DNA of 64,000 nt from positions 1 through 64,000 of the forward strand of contig JAJKFH010003045.1 of NCBI GenBank assembly GCA_023333565.1, given 5' to 3'. Source of the stretch: Puffinus mauretanicus (taxonomy: Eukaryota; Chordata; Aves; Procellariiformes; Procellariidae). Below, piece by piece: positions 8,569 through 21,200 of this stretch (position 1 is the first letter of the stretch; each line of letters opens with the position of its first letter). Below the pieces are notes generated by a model. The model was not told the origin of the DNA, made no database searches, and saw nothing but the letters and a program-made list of their open reading frames with translations. Position numbers and translations under genes: made by a program.

Positions 8569-11483
8569 GTAAGAGCTTGGCGAGATGCAGTGCCAAGGAG
8601 GAGCTGGCTGAGGGGTAACATACTTGGTCCTCTTGCCCCATCAGCTGGGTGGCTTTCCAATGTTTGCATCACACCCCCAAATCCCAGGAGTCATGAGTCT
8701 GCACTTCATTGCTCAATAGATACATCCTCCTGGATTTGTCTTTCTCAATTGCCCACTTGGTGCAAGCTGTGCCACAGAACAAAGGTCACTTTGTGAGCTC
8801 AACGTTGTCCCCAAGACTCCCCGGCTTGCAGCATAGGCAATGTCTGGCTGCTGTTGGGCAGACACAAAAGATCCCAGAAAGAAAACGGTTACGTGGTTGG
8901 AGGACCCTGAGCTCTGGACTCCAGGAGCTGCCAGACACCGGTGCTCCAGCTGCTTCTCTTTTCTCTGTGATGGAAACCACAACAGAGTCATTTTTAGGGA
9001 GCAATTTGGCACTTCAGGTCTCCAAATGTCTAAATTTAACACCCCACCTGCAAACATCTCAGATACTTCAATTCTCCCCTAGCCTGGGGGATGGAAACCC
9101 ATTCTCCACGCTAGTGGGACTTTCATCCCTGAGAACCCTTGGGGAGACATCCCTGTGCCCCACCAGAGATGGGGCTCATGGCCAAGCTCCTTGTGGTGAA
9201 ATGGAGAGTGTAGAAAGGTGACAGCAACAACAGGGAGCATTAACGGGGACTTTGCAATGTTAACCCTTGTTTTGGGGAAAATATGGCCAGGAATGAGGAT
9301 ATCCCAGCCAAACCGTGTTGGTTATCCCCACAGGGTGATCTGTTGTCCGCAGCCCAGCGGCACTTCTTCTCCTGCGCCAAGTCCCAGCAAGGAACGTCCT
9401 TCGTGAGCAGCACAGAGCTTGGCCGTCTGCCTGCTGGGCACTGCCTGTACCATCCCACTTGCCCTGCAGCCAATCCTGCCGGCAACCTTGCTGCTTCGTT
9501 TCACCCCCGTCCCAGGGTGATTTCTGCGGGGCAGAAACGAGTGTTTCGTGTTATTGCTTTGTAGAAGGCATCTGTAACTTTGAAGCGATGCTTTTTTCTG
9601 CATGTGCCTAAGTCCCCCCAACCGGTCTCTCTGATAATGTACTCGCTTCCCAAGGCTGATCTGAAATGAAATGCAAAGCCTTGTGCAAATGTGTCCTGTG
9701 TTTCCTACCAGCTGTCACTTCTGTTTAGCTACTGTCCCCCAGCCCATGAGGATGAGGGGACCTTGGCCACCAAGGTCACGTTCCAGTGCAGGGAGGTGAG
9801 CTGGTTTTCTCTGGCGGGGAGTGGGAATTGGGTTTGCATTGGGATGAATGTTCCACCAGCCCTCTGGCTCTCACGCTTTGCAAAAGCTTGGCGTAATCCT
9901 GCCATCATCCTGTGTTGGGTGCTGGGATCCTAACCTGCTCCCCAGCATCCTTCCTTCACTTCCCCAACACCCCCTCCTCTCCTGGACCCCCAACTTCTCA
10001 GTTCACCAACCCAATCGGTACCTGCACATCTCTTCCCTCGGACCACACTCATCCAGCTCTTCAGACCCAGCACCACCTCCACCACACACAGCCCTGGGGA
10101 CAACCTGCTGCAATCCCTGCCAGCCCCAGCAATGCCAGAGGGCAATTCTGCCTCCTTTCTGCCTGGCTGTGGCACCCTCCAGAGCCGGGAGTGGAGGAGG
10201 AGGTGGGGATGCTCAGCTGGGATGAGCAGGAAGGGAGGGTTTCACTTGCCTTCGGATCCCTGTGAGCTGTGGAGAGAGCAGGGGCAAAGCCCTCGGTGGG
10301 TGGGTGGGCAGGGGCTGCAAGCCCTTTGCAGGGGGGTTGGAACCCTCAGCACAGGCTGGGTCCCACCTCCAGGTGCCTCCTTCTCTCCCAGACACACCAC
10401 TGTGGGGAAGTCCTACCGAGCTGGGCACTAGAGGGAGGTGTCCCCTTGCCTCTTCAGGCCATTTTAAAACAAATTCAACTGTTGAAACAGTGCTGCTTTG
10501 GCTTAACAAACACTGGTCCTCCATGAGCTTTGCAGTTTTGATTAAAGAAACCAGAAGTCTCTTAGCATCTCTGGTGAGAGGAGGACTGTGACCCTGCCCT
10601 GGGCTGCAGGCTCCAGTTGTGTTGCGTGTGTTGTCATACATGCTCTCCCAATCTGCCATATCACAAGAGTGAAATAACATCCTTCAGACTGAAATCAGAG
10701 ACTCCTCAGCTCTAAAAGTCTCAGTCTAAAATGAGCAAATGTTCTGCAGATGGTTCTCCTGTTTCTTCCCATTACCTGGAGGCAGCTCCATACCTTGTGA
10801 TGGGTTCATGTTCATGTTAACCCCAACAGGGGGGCCCTGATTGCTCAGCAGCACTTTGAAACTCCACAGCACTGTAAAGAAACAGAAAAGCAGGAATTCC
10901 ACCCCTTGCTTTTATTTTAGTGAAACTCTAATAGCACGGAAAATAAAAGAGAAAACTTATTTCACAATTTAACAACGAAATGCACTGTGGCTTCAAAGCA
11001 TCCCCCCGCCACACGCCCTGCCCTGACACCCTGAGCAATGGTAGATGCTGTATTTAAATCAGTCACGCTTAAATTTCCACACAGTCTCAAAAACAACCCA
11101 AAAGCACCGACTGTTCGACAGTCCTTGCACAGAAGGAACCCAGCAGTGGTCTGGGGGCAGCTGATGCCCCACGTAATTCCTCAGGAGAATACGTTCTCTT
11201 TGACAAGCAGGATCATCCCATACCCAGGCAGAGTTTTGCTAAAGATCAAAACTAAATGTGATCTCTTTTACGCTGCTTTAATAGATAAAGACCGGTAACG
11301 AACCTGGTTGCGTTAATGGACACCTTCTCTGCAGCGTGCTGACCACAAGAAGAGAAGAGCTCTCTTGCCACCCGCTGAGCAGTGAGTCTGTGCATCAGAC
11401 AAGGTCAGCTTCCCTTTGGCCCATGCCATGAGGGCATGAAGAGTTGTGTGGTCTCTGCTGTGTACCTGTGGCTCTTGTGCAGT
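8569..11483 (+). other. Probable 3'-UTR intron and exon of THRSP copy 2, otherwise empty
   Basis: The donor at 8569 opens an intron, but I could not fix the acceptor. Candidate polyadenylation signals are ATTAAA at 10541-10546 and AATAAA at 10942-10947. No homology to the 3'-UTR exon of copy 1 is evident. No coding exon, RNA gene or clear repeat is seen in this stretch, which is less GC-rich than the DNA to its left. Confidence 0.35.
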
Positions 11484-11518
11484 AAAAAAAAAAAAAAAAA
11501 AAAAAATAATAATAATAA
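11484..11518 (+). repeat. Poly(A) and (TAA)n simple repeat
   Basis: Twenty-three A residues are followed by about four TAA units. It resembles the tail of a retroposed element, but I cannot recognise a body upstream. Confidence 0.9.
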
Positions 11519-14500
11519 CTCCCAGTAAACGTTCTCTGGTTAGCATCCTTTTTTGTCGGTTGGCAGAGACTATATCTGACGGGCTGGAAAAAAGCAAAAG
11601 GTACTGTCACAGCTGAGGAGAGTAATCCTGTACATTTTCACCTCCTCTGTGAAGGAGAAGATGATGCTGGGCAAAAGAAAAGACATATTTTTTGCTCGGT
11701 TTTCCCATTTGTTCTTACCTTCCCTGAGACTTTGGGGACCCACCAAGGTTGAAAAGATAAGACTGTGCTGTGTACGGCAATGGGACTGGGAAAGTGTCTC
11801 AGCAAAGGGGATAAGCCAAGCCTGGTGGTCCCACTATTGCTCTTCAGGCTTCTCCTGCTGTGGCCATGGGGCTGGAAGACCCAGGTCTGTCTATAGCCCC
11901 TCTACCAACAAGGCAGAGGTCTGGGAGAAACTCCCACATCTTGCCCAACCACAGCTCTGAGGATGCTAATGTAGGGGGTACAGAGGCATTACCAGTTTAA
12001 AGTGTACGGTTGGTATTAAAGCTTTATAACTGGGCATGTTTGGGTGTCTCTGATGGGTGCAGCAAACCACTGCAGCATCTCCAGCTCTCCTGGTCTTAAT
12101 TTTTCCCCTGTGTGCATCCATGTGATTAGATGAGTATCTAGTCATTTTGTTAAGAAAAAGACTTCTTGCCCCTTGTGACTAGGGGAATTATCTTAAAATG
12201 TGCTATGCAATCATTTTAAAGCTTAAAACCAGAATGCAAATACAAAGGACTCCCGCATATACATGGGGAGGGGACAAAAATATTTGTAAGATACATATGC
12301 ACATCTTATACAAAGATACACTCCATATGCATTATTTTATATATATATATATGCATACATGTTAATCTTTGTTTCAGACAAAACTTCTCATGGAGAGGGA
12401 GCAGACTCAGATTTTGGAAGGGAAGAATTTATGACATAGAAATCAGGACCTTTGAATGGTACATTTTTTGCCCAGCACTGCTTATATGATCCTGGTCAAG
12501 CTTTTGCCAGTCTGGTCCTCGGCTTCCTCGTCTCCTTGCTTAAGAGTTAATGTTCATTCAGAGCTTTGACTTAGGGCGAAGTCACGATGTGCAGAGCCAG
12601 GGCAATTTCTTGTTTGCTGCATCCTGTTCTCCCAGGGTTTCTTAGAGAGAGACACTCCCTGAAAGGCCCAGCACTGCCCAAGGACAAATTAAGGTACCCA
12701 TAAACTGTTGCAAATATTGTGTCCAAGCACCCATCAGGGAAATAGGGTGGGAGTGGATAGAAACCACAGCTTATTGTAGCTTCTCAAAGGGAACAAGGCA
12801 TTTCTGCAATAGTGCAAATGTTGGGAAATGCCTCTATTCCACCCAGTCTGAGCTGCTGTAATGTGGAAAGTGTTAGAAAAATGTGAATAATTTACTTCTC
12901 TCCCTTCACTGTGTGAAACGGGGACTGTATAAACCATCTAACTGCATCAACAGCCCAAGTGGAGGGAGGAGGTGCTGGAAAAATACCCTCAAAATCCCAT
13001 ATCCTTTGGCAGGAGCATCTCACCAAGGTACAGGGCTATCTGCTACCGATACCTGGTGGGAACCCCAAAAGCGTAGATCCTTTCTCTAGCTCCCCAGCAG
13101 CTTATTTCCACAGTAGATGCCCAAGGATTCCCCCTTAATCGAAGCTTTGGTCTCACAAGGTCCCAGAGATAGCCAGCCAAAGTCTGTCTTCTCTTTCCCT
13201 CCTTATTTCTGTGTGTCTAGTTGGCTGCAAATGGTCTTACCTCTCAGCCTTGCCTTTCCATGATTAGCCCATCCTCTCCTCTCCTACCACTGGCTTGGGA
13301 GAAGTGAGTTGTAGCCTCAGCAACAAGACCAGGCATAAACCCACTGGTTGGGCTGCCATCCTTCATAGACTACATTGAAATAATCCTCTTTTCTGCAGAT
13401 CGACCTTTTTCTGGTTATACCGACAGCATCAGCCTGAACTTGGACTGGAGACAACCCAGTTGGAGGGACCAACAGAATGGGCCCATGCCAACACCTTCAA
13501 TAGGACTGCTGTGTGACAGGGACCTGGGAATAGTGGCACCCACACACTCAGCTCTGCCCCACACCCTCCATGTGGCATGTCAAGAGTTGGGGGAGAGCTC
13601 AGGAAGGAAAAGCACATGAGGAGATAGAGAAAGATGGGCAAGAAGAGAGCACTGTTGTATCTAGTTTGGCTTCTTGCTCCAGGAAAGCTTACAACCTAAG
13701 CTGAACGTGATATAAACATGGGAAGAAGTCAATGGGCATGAGGATCAGGAGAATAATGTGGTTTCTCAGGAATGAGGACACTGATGGGCCTGTTGGGTTG
13801 TTTTAACCGATGGCAATATTCCACTGGGAATGGCGCATGCACTTCCTTGGCCAGGAAGCGGTTTGCTCCCTTGGCTTTTGATGGTGTCCTGGGGCCTGTC
13901 CAAAGCCACCTCAGATCTCGATACAAGCCACCAGCCATGCATTCCCCATGTCTGTGAAGGTGGGTGGAGCTGATACACGTCTGGAAGGCAGCGGGTAGAA
14001 ATGCTGCTGGTGTTTGCACAGCGCATGGCTGTTTGATTTAGGAGTGGCTCCTGGACTGCAGAGCCACCAGCCCAGCTGCACCGGTGCAATTCCTGAGCAG
14101 AGCTAAAGCAAACTGCTGATGGTTTTGCTTTTCAGCCATATCACACCTCACCCCGCTATGCTAGAAGTTTGCCCACATGCGGGTCTTCCCCTTGCTGGGC
14201 ACTGCTGGCTCCACTAGGAACAAATCCCCAGGATCTGGCCGTGCAGATGGAGCGATATCAGTGAGAGCTGATGTGAGGACAGTGAGCTGAGCTCTGGATC
14301 CCAAGTGTTCATGACCGGTGACAAAGAGATGCTTCACAAATTGCGCAGGCTGGCCACAGGTCATCAGAGCAACCTGGCAATTTGCAGAAGTCCGCAAATG
14401 TGCTTCAAAAGACAAAAAAAAATCTGCTTTTCCTGTGACCTTTGCAAGAGACCTCGCTTGTTTTGGTGCATCCCCCAGCAAAATCCAGGACAGAGATTGG

Positions 14501-14836
14501 GATGCCCTGCCAAGTCCCAGCTGGAGCGAATACTATCCACATGCGAGTTCAGAAGAGCTGTGCCAAGTTTGTTGCCTCTCTGCTTTGCTAACCCATCCAC
14601 CGCTGTTTAAAATAACCTGGCTCATTCCCTAGCTTTCCACAGGAATCTCCTCCACTGAGATGCCCTGGAGCAGATGAGTCCTGGGAATCAGCTTCTTTAG
14701 GTGTCCTTTCCATCGATTTATCATCACTCCCAGTAGTGATAATGCTAAATGGCTGTAAGACCCTATGAAGGGTGGAGATCAGCTATGGATTGTCACCTCC
14801 ATGTTCCAGGCAAATGGTCCAGAACAAAAGGTCTTT
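11519..14836. other. Intergenic DNA, no gene seen
   Basis: This holds a short (TA)n run at 12339-12352 and otherwise unique-looking DNA. Open frames are short and show no domain. I looked for NDUFC2, which neighbours THRSP in mammals, on both strands and did not find it. Confidence 0.4.
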
Positions 14837-14925
14837 ATCATAGAATCATAGAATAGTTCAGGTTGGAAGGGACCTTTAAAGGTCATCTAGTCCAACCCCC
14901 CTGCCGTGGGCAGGGAGTCTTTATC
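14837..14925 (-). mobile_element. CR1 LINE 3' tip, antisense
   Basis: The plus strand shows ATCATAGAATCATAGAATAG, then GGTTGGAAGGGACC, GGTCATCTAGTCCAACCCC and GTGGGCAGGGA. This is the reverse complement of a CR1 3' UTR with its octamer tail. Only about 90 bases remain, a severe 5' truncation. Confidence 0.92.
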
Positions 14926-16659
14926 CCCTTAAGAAACTTAGATATTGGAGAAGAGGGAACAAGAGGAGAAAGGCAAACAGGAGCTGCTCCCAGCTGCGTC
15001 CCCACATCCGAACTTCTCTTTTCCCTTCCTGTTTTAAGCATGTAATTCTTTTTTCTCCCCTTGGATTTAATGTATTTACTTGTACTAGGGCATAAACCCC
15101 AAAACTCGATGTTGTTGACCTAATTCTCTTAAACAGAAGCTGCCAATTCAATGTGTTAAGGAAATCTGTTACAAATACTTTTATGGATAATACTATTTTC
15201 CAAACTGATGTATGTACCAGCATAGAGATGTTCCAGTTCATTGTTATGTACATATTTACACAATTTTCAAAAAACACATATTTATTCCCCACAAAGCCAT
15301 TGTCAAGTTATTCATTCTTTGGCAGACACACAGTTCTCGGCATTAGTATGATTATTCTTATGATTCATACTGTGGTTGCTCATGCAAGGTCCAGGCACAG
15401 GCTAACCCTTTATGCAAAGACAGTGAAAGGATGGTCCCTGCCTGAAAGAACTTACAGTTTTGGAAATATCCCTCTTTTTTTAAAAAAAACACATGGGCAG
15501 AGGGAAATCTACTTTTGAAGTGTCTACAAAAGAAATGTCAGGGACAGTGGCCACCCTGAGCAAAAGAGGCAGGAGGCTTGAAGCATCGCTGTGCTCGAAG
15601 AGTCGGGAGAGGAATGGAGAACATCTAACTGGTTCTTCTTCCTTGTCCTCCTCATGGGTCTGTGACCATTTGGGCAGCTGGCCTCTCCAATAGGTCTCAG
15701 CAACCTCCCCTTCGAGGACAGGACCTTGCTGATCCTGCTTGATCTCCTCTGCAAACATCCTCAGAGTTCTCTTTCTCTGCTGGACGGCAAGCAGGTGGAT
15801 CCCCAACAGACCATCAGTGCATCAGATGCGGCTTTAAAAGGCCCAAAGGATGAAGGTTTTCAGGGATCCAGGCCAACTGGTAACAAACATAAAGCCCAAC
15901 AGAGATCCTGGGTGGAAATTCCAGCTTAATACAAATCAAGTCCCATTCCCCAAAGGGAGAAACCCCGCTAACCTCCCTGAAACAGCACAGCTGTGGCCAA
16001 GACCTCTCCATGGGGTGTGGAGCAGCAGCTACAATGGAGCTGCTGGTTGTGGGAATCCCAGGACCCTGGTTGCCCGAGGCTATGGAGACTTTCATGGTCT
16101 TGGCTTTTTACTTCCTTCTCAAGGGAAGAATGAAATTCAAACCAGCCTCAGCTAGCTGTTACCAGCAGCATGGACTGCTGAGAGCCTTGTCAGAGCTGCC
16201 TCCTCCGGTCCCCTCCAAAACCTTGATCCCACTTCTGCTTTTCATGGGCTGCTCCCCCACCCACTGGTTTCCTCAGCATGGCTTTGACCGTGGGGTAAAA
16301 GGAGGACCGACAAACTGCAAAAGCGACTGTTTCCACTTAGTGCAGGCACAGAGGACTTTGATGAAGGGTCGGATGCCTGCCCAGCAAAGCTGTGACACCA
16401 AACAGGTCAGATGTGTGGTCCTAGTAATCCAGGATGCCACCTCTGGTGTGACCACCTAACAGCAAAGCACCAAATCCCCATGGGTAGGCAGCGATATGCC
16501 AATGGCTTGGGCTGTGAGAAGTTCTTCCTAAGGCCTCTTTTGAGATCTGATGAATCTGTCAATTTAAATCAAGTCCTTATTGAAAAGGGAAAAAAAAATT
16601 CAACTGGGAGTAATTTGTATAGCAGGACTTAAAAATGCCGTCTTAAAGCAAGTCATTTG
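14926..16659. other. Intergenic DNA, no gene seen
   Basis: Only short open frames without recognisable domains are present, plus T- and A-rich runs near 15475-15490. No RNA gene or known repeat was identified. Confidence 0.4.
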
Positions 16660-18935
16660 CGAACAGAGAAGGACTTGTGGATGATGTGATGGCTGGAAGC
16701 CGTCTTGGGCACAGCAATCATGAAATGATAAAGTTTTTGATTCTTGGAGAAGTAAGGAGGGGGGTCAGCAGAACTGCTGCCTTGGACTTCCCGAGGGCAG
16801 ACTTCGGCCTTTTAGGAGCCTGGTTGAGACAGTCCCTTGGGAGGCAGTCCTGAAGGACACAGGAGTGCAGGAAGGCTGGACATTCTTCAAGAAGGAAATC
16901 TTAAAGGCGCAGAAGCAGGCCTTCCCCACGTGCCGACAGACAAGCCGGCGGGGAAGAAGACCAGTCAGGCTGAACAGAGAGCTTTGGCTGGAACTCAGGA
17001 AAAAAAGGAGAGTTTATGACCTTTGGAAGAAGGGGCAGGCAGCTCAGGAGGACTACAAAGATGTCGTGAGGACAGGACATGCAGGGAGAAAATTAGAACG
17101 GCCAAAGCCCAACAAGAACTTAATCTGGCTACTGCCATAAAAGACAATAAAAAAATGTTTCTATAAATACATTAGCAACAAAATGGAGAATCTCCATTTG
17201 CAGGGGCAAACATAGTGACAAAGGATGAGGAAAAGCCTGAGGTACTTAATGCCTTCTTTCCCTCAGTCTTTAATAGCAAGACCAGTTGTTCTCCGCGTAC
17301 CCAGCCCCCTGAGCTGGAAGACAGGGACAGGGAGCAGAATGAAGCCCCCATAATCCAGGGGGAAATGGTTGGTGACCTGCTACACCACTTAGACATACAC
17401 AAGTCTACAGGGCCAGATGGGATCCACCCGAGGGTACTGAGGGAGCTGGTGGAAGTGCTCACCAAGCCACTTTCAATCATTTATCAGCAGTTCTGGCTAA
17501 CCGGGGAGGACCCAGTTGACTGGAGGTTAGCAAATGTGATGCCCATCTACAAGAAGGGCCAGAAGGAGGATCCAGGGAACTACAGGCCTGTCAGTCTGAC
17601 CTCGGTGCCAGGGAAGGTTATGGAGCAGATCATCTTGAGTGCCGTTATGCACTCCTGGTACAGGACAACCAGGAGATCAGGCCCAGTCAGCATGGGTTTA
17701 TGAAAGCAGGTCCTGCTTGAACAACCTGATCTCCTTCTGTGACAAGGTGACCCGCTTAGTGGGTGAGGGAAAGCTGTGAATGTTGTGTACCAAAGACTTT
17801 AGTAAAGCCTTTGATGCTATTTCCCACAGCATTCTCCTGGAGAAACTGGCTGCTCATGGCTTGGACAGCCTTATTCTTCGCCAAGTAAAAAACTGGCTGG
17901 ATGGCCGGGCCCAAAGAGTTGTGATAAATGGAGTTAAATCCAGTTGGCAGCTGGTCACAAGCGGTGTTCCCCAGGGCTCAGTATTGGGGCCAGTTCTGTG
18001 TAATATCAACGATTGAGTGCACCCCCAGTTAAGTTTGCAGATGACACCAAGCTGGGCGGGAGTGTTGATCTGCTGGAGGGTAGGAAGGCTCTGCAGAGGG
18101 ACCTGGACAGGCTGGATCGATGGGTGGAGGCCAACTGTATGAGGTTCAACAAGGCCAAGTGCTGGGTCCTGCACTTCGGCCACAACAACCCCAGGCAACG
18201 CTACAGGCTTGGGGAAGAGTGGCTGGAAAGCTGCCCGGAGGAAAAGGACCTGGGGGTGCTGGTCGACAGCCGGCTGAACATGAGCCGGCAGTGTGCCCAG
18301 GTGGCCAAGAAGGCCAATGGCATCCTGGCTTGTATCAGAAGTCGTGTGGCCAGCAGGAGCAGGGAGGTGATCGTGCCCCTGCACTGGGCACTGGTGAGGC
18401 CGCACCTCGAATCCTGTGTTCAGTTCTGGGCCCCTCACTACAAGAAGGACATGGAGGTGCTGGAGTGTGTCCAGAGGAGGGCAATGAAGCTGGTGAAGGG
18501 TCTGGAGAACAAGTCTGATGGGGAGCGGCTGAGGGAACTGGGGTTGTTTAGCCTGGAGAAGAGGAGGCTGAGGGGAGACCTCATCGCGCTCTACAACTGC
18601 CTGAAAGGAGGTTGTAGCGAGGTGGGGGTTGGTCTCTTCTGCCAAGTAACAAGCGATAGGACGAGAGGAAATGGCCTCAAGTTGTGCCAGGGGAGGTTTA
18701 GATTGGATATTAGGAAAAATTTTTCCCCGAAAGGGTTGTCAAGCCTTGGAACAGGCTGCCCAGGGAAGTGGTTGAGTCACCATCCCTGGAGGTATTTAAA
18801 AGATGTGTAGATGTGGCACATCTACACTATGTACCACATGGCTCGGAAGACCTGGCAGTGTTAGGTTAACGGTTGGACTCGATGATCTTAGAGGTCTTTT
18901 CCAACCTAAACAATTCTAAGATTCTATGATTCTAT
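16660..18935 (+). mobile_element. Long 5'-truncated CR1 LINE with decayed reverse transcriptase
   Basis: This is the longest CR1 copy here. In order it encodes the linker after the endonuclease (SNHEMIKF-like; LNRELWLELRKKRRVYDLWKKG near 16975-17035), the start of the RT domain (PDGIHPRVLRELVEVL; VMPIYKKGQKEDPGNYRPVSL near 17540-17605), motif A ([14 protein letters not shown] near 17797), motif B ([12 protein letters not shown] near 17965) and the catalytic FADD motif ([10 protein letters not shown] near 18030). The thumb and C-terminal region and the 3' UTR follow, with an ATTCTATG tail near 18918-18935. Frameshifts and stops (for example near 17701 and 18014) and a small deletion between motifs B and C show it is dead. 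Confidence 0.95.
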
Positions 18936-19985
18936 GCTGTTGGTGGGATTAAAAAGTCCCAGAATAAGCACAAATAATAACAATCAGACTTTTCACATAC
19001 ATGGTGACTTCCAGCCAAAATACTTCACAGACTTTCAGGCTGATTCTTTGTCCCATAATGTGCCAGCAAAAGTGGCCAAGATACAAAAAAGGAGTAAGAG
19101 AGTGGAGAAACCAGACCAGTATGTTCAGACTGAAGGACCAGCTGTGGTTGGCCTAGCAGTAGAAAAGAATTGTGGACATCAGCTAACAACTATTCCTTTT
19201 GCTGAAGTGGTAAGGATCTGCGCCGTGGCATTGAAGGTTTGGCCTCAAACCCTATCAGCCACCCTTGACTGTGGTTTGGGGAAACCTTCCAGATGAGCTT
19301 TTGCACAAAGTAACCTCTTCTACTGCTCTTCACCCTTCCCTAGTGAAAAGCTTGTGTGAGCAGAGGTGACAGCCTGCCCGTCTATCCAGTTCTGCAGCTA
19401 AAGAAGGGAAGTTTATCACCTCCAGCATCGAAGATGTGCCATATAGAATGAGTATGAACTCCACCTCTGTCAGTTATATCCAGGATATTTTCTGAAGCAC
19501 CTACGTAAGCCAGTCCAAAGAATGGGATTTGCAGGAATCAAAGGCACAGAAGATGCAGATCTTCCAGCTTTCCCTGTTTTCCAATAAGCATTGATTTTTT
19601 AAAATTTATTACAAGTCACAAAACCTGGGCTTCCAAGCAGACCTCACTAGTGCATCCAGCACTATTAATTCTTCTGGTCTGGCAAAGGGAAAATTCAAGC
19701 CCTTCTATTCAAAGCAGCAGGGATAAATAGGACACAGGTTATTATTGAGGATCCCTTAGGATGCTTTAAAGCAGCAGAAGCAAAACTTGGGTTCGATGAG
19801 AGGTTCACCCAAACGCACAAAGTATTCAAAAGCATCTGGGTCCAACTTTGATGGAGCCTTGGGTGAGGACTGGCTTTATTCTCAAGGTGAGTGAATCAGT
19901 GCAAATTATAAGACTTTTTGCTCCGTGCCTCAAGCTTCTGGTCAGATCTGGGAAGATATAGATCCAGCAAAATCCCTGGAGGATG
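18936..19985. other. Spacer between two CR1 copies
   Basis: No gene is supported. The spacer separates two CR1 copies of the same subfamily. A plus-strand open frame at 18934-19296 has no recognisable domain. Confidence 0.4.
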
Positions 19986-19989
19986 CAAA

Positions 19990-20862
19990 GCCCGGGAGTG
20001 TTGATCTGCTGGAGGGTAGGAAGGCTCTGCAGAGGGACCTGGACAGGCTGGATCGATGGGCTGAGGCCAATGTATGAGGTTCAACAAGGCCAAGTGCCGG
20101 GTCCTGCACTTCGGCCACAACAACCCCAGGCAACGCTACAGGCTTGGGGAAGAGTGGCTGGAAAGCTGCCCGGAGGAAAAGGACCTGGGGGTGGTGACTG
20201 ACAGCCGGCTGAACATGAGCCGGCAGTGTGCCCAGGTGGCCAAGAAGGCCAACGGCATCCTGGCCTGTATCAGAAATAGTGTGGCCAGCAGGAGCAGGGA
20301 GGTGATCGTGCCCCTGTACTCGGCCCTGGTGAGGCCGCACCTCGAATCCTGTGTTCAGTTTTGGGCCCCTCACTACAAGAAGGACATGGAGGTGCTGGAG
20401 CGTGTCCAGAGGAGGGCAACGAAGCTGGTGAAGGGCCTGGAGCACAAGTCTGATGGGAGCGGCTGATGGAACTGGGGTTGTTTAGCCTGGAGAAGAGGAG
20501 GCTGAGGGGAGACCTCATCGCGCTCTACAACTGCCTGAAAGGAGGTTGTAGCGAGGTGGGGGTTGGTCTCTTCTCCCAAGTAACAGCGATAGGACAAGAG
20601 GAAATGGCCTCAAGTTGCGCCAAGGGAGGTTTAGACTGGACATTAGGAAAACTTTCTTTCCTGAAAGAGTGGTCAGGCCTTGGAACAGGCTGCCCAGGGA
20701 AGTGGTTGAGTCACCGACCCTGGAAGTATTTAAAAGACGTGTAGATGAGGCCCTTAGGGACATGGTGTAGTGGGCACGGTGGTGTTGGGTTGACGGTTGG
20801 ACTCGATGATCTTAGAGGTCTTTTCCAACCTTAATGATTCTATGATTCTATTCTATGATTAA
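19990..20862 (+). mobile_element. CR1 LINE 3' fragment
   Basis: It starts abruptly at GGGAGTGTTGATCTGCTGG, equivalent to about 18058 in the long copy, and runs to the octamer tail (GATTCTATGATTCTATTCTATG). It is highly similar to 18058-18935 and to 586-1153. A frameshift near 20460 interrupts the frame (GATGGGAGCGGCTGATGG). Confidence 0.94.
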
Positions 20863-21030
20863 AGCTGGTGTCCATGAGCACAATGCAAATGGTTTCCTTA
20901 TATACCACGCTGTTGTTTTTCATCATTAAAGGAAGATTTTTAGGAAGCGCTGTATTTGTCTGAGATTTTCCCTTTGGTTGCTTGTATCAGGAAGCAGCTT
21001 GAAATGAAAGAGAGTGAGGCAAGGTTGGTA

Positions 21031-21200
21031 GAGGAGATAACACCTTTTATTAGACCAACAGAAACTGGAAAAAAGAAACAGAAAAAAACTCAAGCAAGCT
21101 GAAACACCAGCTGACAGACCTGAGAAAGCTTCGTGTGCCCTAAAGCATGCATGTTTTTATCCATCTATATCAGCTGATCTAATAAAAGATATTGTCTCTC
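21031..21200. repeat. Palindromic MITE-like element
   Basis: The outer arms are 21031-21056 (GAGGAGATAACACC then TTTTATTAGACCAA) and 21175-21200 (TGATCTAATAAAAGATATTG then TCTCTC). They are imperfect reverse complements sharing the core CTTTTATTAGA. The motif TCTAATAAAAGATATT resembles an old repeat found across reptiles and birds, whose name I cannot give with certainty. It could be a small DNA transposon or a fold-back element. Confidence 0.55.

Noticed and set aside
17215..18810. Open frames with reverse-transcriptase motifs as a host gene
   Set aside because: They are separated by stops and frame changes and belong to a 5'-truncated CR1; not a domesticated gene as far as I can see.
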